Positions 60,025 through 64,000 of a stretch of 64,000 bases of DNA are shown here, piece by piece. Within the stretch, counting starts at the first letter, position 1. Every line of letters starts with the position of its first letter. The position numbers were made by a program, and so were the translations under genes. The notes under the pieces are model-generated. The model had not been told where the DNA came from. It searched no databases and saw nothing but the letters and a program-made list of their open reading frames with translations. This DNA is from Bacteroidetes bacterium UBA3022 (GTDB taxonomy: Bacteria > Bacteroidota > Bacteroidia > Chitinophagales > BACL12): assembly GCA_002346225.1 (NCBI GenBank), contig DDYY01000064.1:14853-78852 (forward strand), written 5' to 3'.

Positions 60025-61458
60025 ATGTCTTCTCCCAGAGCCCTAACATTGTACCGTACTTTCCCGGCTGAAGTGCAAAAAAAGTTCAGGCGATTTATTG
60101 AAAGCCCTTACTTCAATACCCGATTAAAGCTACAAAAGCTATTGCATTTTTTTGACACCCTTGCTGCCGGCGACCTCACCTGGAGACCGGCTGAAGCAGC
60201 CGCCTTGGTACTGGGCGACAAAAGTCAGATAAAAGCGTTGAACAACCTGTTGAGCGACATGAATCGCTTACTTGAAAACTTCATTGCTGTTGAAACCATG
60301 CAGCAGGATACCGAGTGGAAAGATGCTGCCCTGGCAAAAGGGCTGGAGCAGCTGGGTGCACCTGTTTTTACACAGGCGGTACTTAAACGAAAAAGCCGCC
60401 GGGGAACTGATGACCCCTTTGCCTTATTCCATTTGCATAAGTTGACAGATCAGTTACATTTCAGTTCTTCCCGACAAAACAGCAATGATGCTTTGCTGGA
60501 AAGCCAAAAGCAACTTACTATCTATTACCTGACCTGGCAATTGAAAACCTGGTGTGAACTGCTGAACCGCTCTCATATACTGGCGCTTGACTATGAAAAA
60601 GATGCCGTGGAAATCTTTCGGCAAATCCTCGCTTCTGCCTCTGAGTTGGTTGCATCTCAGGCAGTGACCAAATTGTATGACGCCATTTTTCAATGGATGC
60701 TGGACCAGGAAGACGACACCTGGTATACCCAAATTTCTGGTAGCTTGTTCGACACCTTGCTGCTGACGGACAAAGATGACGCTAAAGAGATTTGCGCCTA
60801 TATTCAGAACTATTGTGTGAAACGTATCAATGAAGGCAATCCTGCATTTCTTCAGGAACTCTTCCGGCTGTTTCAATTTATGATACAACAGAAACTCATA
60901 TTGGAGGGGCAGCAAATATCTCAATGGACCTATAAAAACATCGTCACCGTAGGCTTGCGCCTGAAAGCCTTTTCTGAAACAGAATCTTTCATTCATGAAT
61001 GGTATACCTATTTACCTGATGAGGTGCGTGACAACGCATACCACTACAACCTGGCAGCCTTCTATTACGAGACCCACCATTACACCAAAGCCAGCAAACT
61101 GCTGAACAGGGTGCAGTTCACAGATCCTGTTTACTATTTAGACAGCTACACCATCCTGATGAAAATATACTTTGAAGAAGCAGCAGGAGAGGCATTGGCA
61201 TCGTTAAAAGACACTGTGCGCATTTATTTGCTGCGGCAAAAAAATGTAAGTCGTCAGCAGGTGCAACTATACAATAACCTGTTTAGACTTACACTGCGGC
61301 TGTTTCACTTGCGATACACTGCAGCACACTTATCGGTAGAAGAATGGCAAAAACGGAGGGAGCGTTTACAGGAGGAAATACACCGCAACAACAACATTGC
61401 CAACAAAGCCTGGTTATTACAGCAACTGGATATGCTTATAAATCGCGCTTCCGGATAA
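60025..61458 (+). CDS. hypothetical all-helical protein
   Basis: 477 residues without signal peptide or membrane helix. It begins R-A-L-T-L-Y-R-T-F and K-K-F-R-R-F-I-E-S-P-Y-F-N, a pattern seen in Saprospiraceae-type hypothetical proteins. The sequence is predicted to be a chain of helices, perhaps TPR-like (A-F-Y-Y-E-T-H-H-Y-T-K-A-S-K-L-L). I do not recognise a named family. Its C-terminus overlaps the convergent ABC permease gene by 23 bases. Confidence 0.7.
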   Translation: MSSPRALTLYRTFPAEVQKKFRRFIESPYFNTRLKLQKLLHFFDTLAAGDLTWRPAEAAALVLGDKSQIKALNNLLSDMNRLLENFIAVETMQQDTEWKDAALAKGLEQLGAPVFTQAVLKRKSRRGTDDPFALFHLHKLTDQLHFSSSRQNSNDALLESQKQLTIYYLTWQLKTWCELLNRSHILALDYEKDAVEIFRQILASASELVASQAVTKLYDAIFQWMLDQEDDTWYTQISGSLFDTLLLTDKDDAKEICAYIQNYCVKRINEGNPAFLQELFRLFQFMIQQKLILEGQQISQWTYKNIVTVGLRLKAFSETESFIHEWYTYLPDEVRDNAYHYNLAAFYYETHHYTKASKLLNRVQFTDPVYYLDSYTILMKIYFEEAAGEALASLKDTVRIYLLRQKNVSRQQVQLYNNLFRLTLRLFHLRYTAAHLSVEEWQKRRERLQEEIHRNNNIANKAWLLQQLDMLINRASG

Positions 61459-62221
61459 CCCAGTAGGTAGCTGCGTTGAACAGCAAAATGTAGATGATAC
61501 CTACCAGCACCGGCTGCCACTCCAAGCTTCGTTGTGCTTCTTCGCCAAAGCTCTGTATCATTTTTGTAGGGAAGTGGATAATGCCTTTGAATAAAACCGA
61601 CACGGGCATGTAGTCTTCACAACAACCCTTGAGTAAACCCTGATTGATGATGACATCTACGGGAAATATGAACAGTATGTAAAAAATGGTGGCCAGTCCC
61701 GAACGCTTGAGCAGCACAGCAATCAATGCAGCCAGCGACAATGCACCCAGGCAGGCGACGAAGTAACCGAAAGTAAGGTCACTGCGTTCGAGCAACATGG
61801 GCAGCGATGAACCGGGGTTGTAAAGCAGTCCCGCAGCCAGGCCGGAAAAGAAGACAACCACCGTTGACAGGACGGAAAGAATCAGCAGTAAAAAGACTTT
61901 CGAAATATAAATCTCTTCGCGTGTCAGTCCGTCGATAAGGTTCTGCCGGATGGTTTTATAGCTGTATTCATTTGTGATGACAAAAATGACAATGATGCCC
62001 AGCACAATGTTCAGCAGGGTGGCGATGAACAGGTAATAGTTCCAGATATTCGGAAGATCCAGAATGCGGAACAACTGGTTAATTTCTTCCCCGCTTTCGG
62101 TGTTCAAGGTTCTGCCGATCAGCAAGCTCAGCACCAGCAGCAAAAAGAAAGCCGCGAACAACAGGCGGAATGCCCGGTAGGGCCATAGTTTCTTCCATTC
62201 AATCGTAAGTAGTCGTATCAT
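61436..62221 (-). CDS. ABC-2 type transporter permease
   Basis: 261 residues with six membrane helices, starting with a cytoplasmic R-L-L-T-I-E-W-K-K-L and a conserved N-E-Y-S-Y-K-T-I-R-Q-N-L-I-D-G-L-T-R segment typical of bacitracin/lantibiotic-type and GldF-like exporters. It shares one base with the ATPase gene (coupled). Substrate is unknown. Confidence 0.88.
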   Translation of the reverse strand: MIRLLTIEWKKLWPYRAFRLLFAAFFLLLVLSLLIGRTLNTESGEEINQLFRILDLPNIWNYYLFIATLLNIVLGIIVIFVITNEYSYKTIRQNLIDGLTREEIYISKVFLLLILSVLSTVVVFFSGLAAGLLYNPGSSLPMLLERSDLTFGYFVACLGALSLAALIAVLLKRSGLATIFYILFIFPVDVIINQGLLKGCCEDYMPVSVLFKGIIHFPTKMIQSFGEEAQRSLEWQPVLVGIIYILLFNAATYWVIRKRDL

Positions 62222-63108
62222 CAGGCTGTTATTTCAAGGAAGGATTCTTCCAGGCGTTTTTTACGCATTTGTAAATGATAAATGTCCAATCCGCTTTCCA
62301 CCAAAAGGCGGTTCACCTTTTCGGGTGCCACTGCGTCATCGAGGTAGAACAACAACATACCGTTGTCGCCCTGCACCACGCGTATACCGTTTTGTGCTGC
62401 GGCCCACTGGCGGGCAGCATCCGGTTGCAGGCATCCTACTTCCAGCAGTCTTTCTTCTCCCAGTATTTCCCCTACCGCACCCTGTGCAAGCAAATTCCCA
62501 TTCTTGATAACCGCCACATGGGTACACACTTTCTCAATCTCATCCAGCAGGTGGCTCGCAATCAGAATGGTCTTTCCCATTTCCGATACCCTGCGCACCA
62601 GTCCCCGAATTTCGGCAATACCCTGCGGGTCCAGACCGTTGGTAGGCTCATCGAGCACCAGCACTTCGGGGTCGCCGAGGAGTGCTGCTGCAAGGGCCAT
62701 ACGCTGCTTCATACCGAGTGAATAGGTAGCTGCTGCGCTTTTCTTGCGGGCACTCAGTTCTACCAGTGCCAGCACCTTGTCAATTTCTTTCTCCGGTACA
62801 CCTTTAATACCTGCCGTAATGCGCAGGTTCTGTTCTCCGCTCAGGTAGGGATAAAAAATGGGGTGTTCCAAAATACAGCCGATGCGCTTCCTGTTCTCAT
62901 CCCTTTGTCCGTTGCCGAACCAGGAGAAGGAACCGGCCGTTGGCTGAATGGCGCCCATGAGCATGCCGAGTGTGGTTGTTTTCCCGCTGCCGTTGGGGCC
63001 CAGTATACCATATACGGAACCGCGTTCTACATGCAGGTCTATACCATCAACTGCACGGATGGCTCCGTAGTGTTTGGTAAGCGCTGCGGTATTTAATACT
63101 GTTTCCAA
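62221..63108 (-). CDS. ABC exporter ATP-binding protein
   Basis: 295 residues from a TTG start; no ATG gives a full N-terminus. Walker A G-P-N-G-S-G-K-T, signature Y-S-L-G-M-K-Q-R, Walker B L-V-L-D-E-P and H loop A-S-H-L-L are present, and a C-terminal domain of about 80 residues (about 210-295) is typical of exporter ATPases. Pairs with the permease to form a small-molecule or peptide exporter. Confidence 0.92.
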   Translation of the reverse strand: METVLNTAALTKHYGAIRAVDGIDLHVERGSVYGILGPNGSGKTTTLGMLMGAIQPTAGSFSWFGNGQRDENRKRIGCILEHPIFYPYLSGEQNLRITAGIKGVPEKEIDKVLALVELSARKKSAAATYSLGMKQRMALAAALLGDPEVLVLDEPTNGLDPQGIAEIRGLVRRVSEMGKTILIASHLLDEIEKVCTHVAVIKNGNLLAQGAVGEILGEERLLEVGCLQPDAARQWAAAQNGIRVVQGDNGMLLFYLDDAVAPEKVNRLLVESGLDIYHLQMRKKRLEESFLEITA

Positions 63109-63169
63109 ATTGCCGATAAATTTTGTCTAAAAGTACGTATTTTCACCTTGGACGCTTCAATCCTCTATA

Positions 63170-63772
63170 ATGTTACACAACGCCCTGCACCATGCCGCCA
63201 CTGAAGCCGGTTGCGACGAAGCGGGCAGGGGGTGTCTCGCCGGACCGGTGGTAGCAGCAGCTGTGATACTTCCGCCCGACTTCTATCATCCCCTCCTGAA
63301 CGATTCCAAGCAATTGTCGGAGGAAGAACGGAATATACTCGCTCCTGTTATACGCGCACAAGCTTTGGCCTGGGCCACCGCTTTTTGTACGCCTGCCGAA
63401 GTAGACCGCATCAACATTCTGAGAGCATCCTTTCTGGCCATGCACCGTGCCATCAGCCGACTTCCGGTACGTCCCGAACACCTGCTCATCGACGGTAACC
63501 GCTTTATTCCCTATCGGGGAATTGCGCATACCTGCATAGTAAAGGGCGATAGTAAGTTTGCCAGTATTGCCGCCGCCTCTGTGCTGGCCAAAACCACCCG
63601 CGACAAGTATATGGAAATCCTGCATGAACAACATCCGGAGTACCAATGGGAAACCAATAAAGGCTACCCGACTTCCGTGCATCGCGATGCCATCAGGGCG
63701 CATGGCAGCAGCGAACACCATCGCAGAAGTTTCAGGTTGCTGCCGGAAACCCAGGTTAGTTTATTCAAATGA
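63170..63772 (+). CDS. rnhB: ribonuclease HII
   Basis: 200 residues, normal length. It cuts RNA in RNA-DNA hybrids and single ribonucleotides in DNA. The catalytic D-E-A-G-R-G motif follows the start, the second acidic site lies in L-L-I-D-G-N, and F-A-S-I-A-A-A-S-V-L-A-K-T-x-R-D is conserved. It is divergent from the ABC ATPase gene and seven bases upstream of an NlpE-like gene. Confidence 0.96.
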   Translation: MLHNALHHAATEAGCDEAGRGCLAGPVVAAAVILPPDFYHPLLNDSKQLSEEERNILAPVIRAQALAWATAFCTPAEVDRINILRASFLAMHRAISRLPVRPEHLLIDGNRFIPYRGIAHTCIVKGDSKFASIAAASVLAKTTRDKYMEILHEQHPEYQWETNKGYPTSVHRDAIRAHGSSEHHRRSFRLLPETQVSLFK

Positions 63773-63779
63773 TATTTAA

Positions 63780-64000
63780 ATGAGATATATTTTAATATTT
63801 GTATTACTGGGAAGCATATCCTGCTCAGAGCATCGGGGCAATATGCCCGCGGGCATCCAATTTCCGGCAACCTATGCTGGCATGGTTCCCTGCGCTGATT
63901 GTGTGGGCATCAAATACGAACTGACCCTGGAGGTCAATAAGACTTTTACCGAAAAGATGGTGTATGCCGGCAAAAGCGATGAAGTGCTGCACCAGTCCGG
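63780..64000 (+). CDS. NlpE-like lipoprotein, N-terminal part (cut by window edge)
   Basis: About 73 codons from ATG 63780 to the window end. Lipobox S-I-S-C at Cys15, then Y-A-G-M-V-P-C-A-D-C-V-G-I-K-Y-E-L-T-L, the N-terminal NlpE pattern with its C-x-x-C. NlpE proteins are outer-membrane lipoproteins that sense surface or copper stress. No stop is reached. Confidence 0.8.
   Translation, partial: MRYILIFVLLGSISCSEHRGNMPAGIQFPATYAGMVPCADCVGIKYELTLEVNKTFTEKMVYAGKSDEVLHQS

Noticed and set aside
1..64000. tRNA, rRNA, integrase, transposase or prophage genes
   Set aside because: Intergenic gaps were read for tRNA-like T-arm sequences and all large frames for recombinase motifs; none was seen.

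Overview
The window looks like chromosomal DNA of a marine or aquatic Bacteroidota, most likely a Saprospiraceae/Chitinophagales-type bacterium. The evidence is several proteins with type IX secretion (T9SS) C-terminal sorting domains, the split Bacteroidota ATP synthase layout (atpBEFHAG without atpDC), absence of Shine-Dalgarno sequences, many promoters of the Bacteroidota TAnnTTTG type, an Oar-like TonB-dependent receptor, a Bacteroidota geranylgeranylglyceryl phosphate synthase, and a proteorhodopsin with its retinal-forming enzyme. No tRNA, rRNA, CRISPR array, prophage or insertion sequence was seen.

Layout. 1-6.3 kb: a cut CHAT-domain protein, an M2 peptidase, recA, a T9SS protein, and rluB/scpB, which overlap out of frame. 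6.3-8.5 kb: a repeat-rich spacer, then blh and a rhodopsin that carries the small glycine where carotenoid-antenna rhodopsins have their opening. 8.8-13.9 kb: the ATP synthase operon. 14-20.9 kb: a VanX-like dipeptidase, an outer membrane protein, a frameshifted secreted protein, and a two-component system divergent from a PDZ-domain T9SS protein. 20.9-30.5 kb: the most unusual locus, a tightly packed minus-strand operon of TonB receptor, YnjB-type binding lipoprotein, two permeases, ATPase, radical SAM enzyme and two paralogous ThuA/glutamine-amidotransferase-like proteins, preceded by a DUF2064 transferase. 30.5-41.7 kb: an alpha-amylase lipoprotein, small lipoproteins, B12-dependent ribonucleotide reductase, GGGP synthase, rsgA, dtd, kbl, tag and a VOC protein. 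41.8-51.9 kb: an M23 peptidase, an MbnP protein with two MauG-like di-haem enzymes, a propeller lipoprotein, an SGNH hydrolase, MarR, MazG and MFS proteins. 52.1-54.9 kb: a sulfide:quinone oxidoreductase operon with DUF1641, TusE/DsrC and DsrE proteins. 55-64 kb: two tandem paralogous T9SS surface proteins (the first broken by an in-frame stop), a helical hypothetical protein, an ABC exporter, rnhB and the start of an NlpE-like lipoprotein.

How it fits together. The energy modules are the light-driven proton pump, ATP synthase and SQR, consistent with a mixotrophic surface-water lifestyle. The 20.9-29.7 kb operon couples outer- and inner-membrane import to a radical SAM enzyme and is the best candidate for an undescribed system. 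A second result is regulatory: at least seven genes have a TAnnTTT(G/A)-like -7 element exactly four bases before the start codon, predicting leaderless mRNAs. Two genes carry apparent inactivating changes (frameshift at 16291, in-frame TAA at 55825), which could be real decay or sequence errors. All functions are read from motifs by eye; no database search was run.
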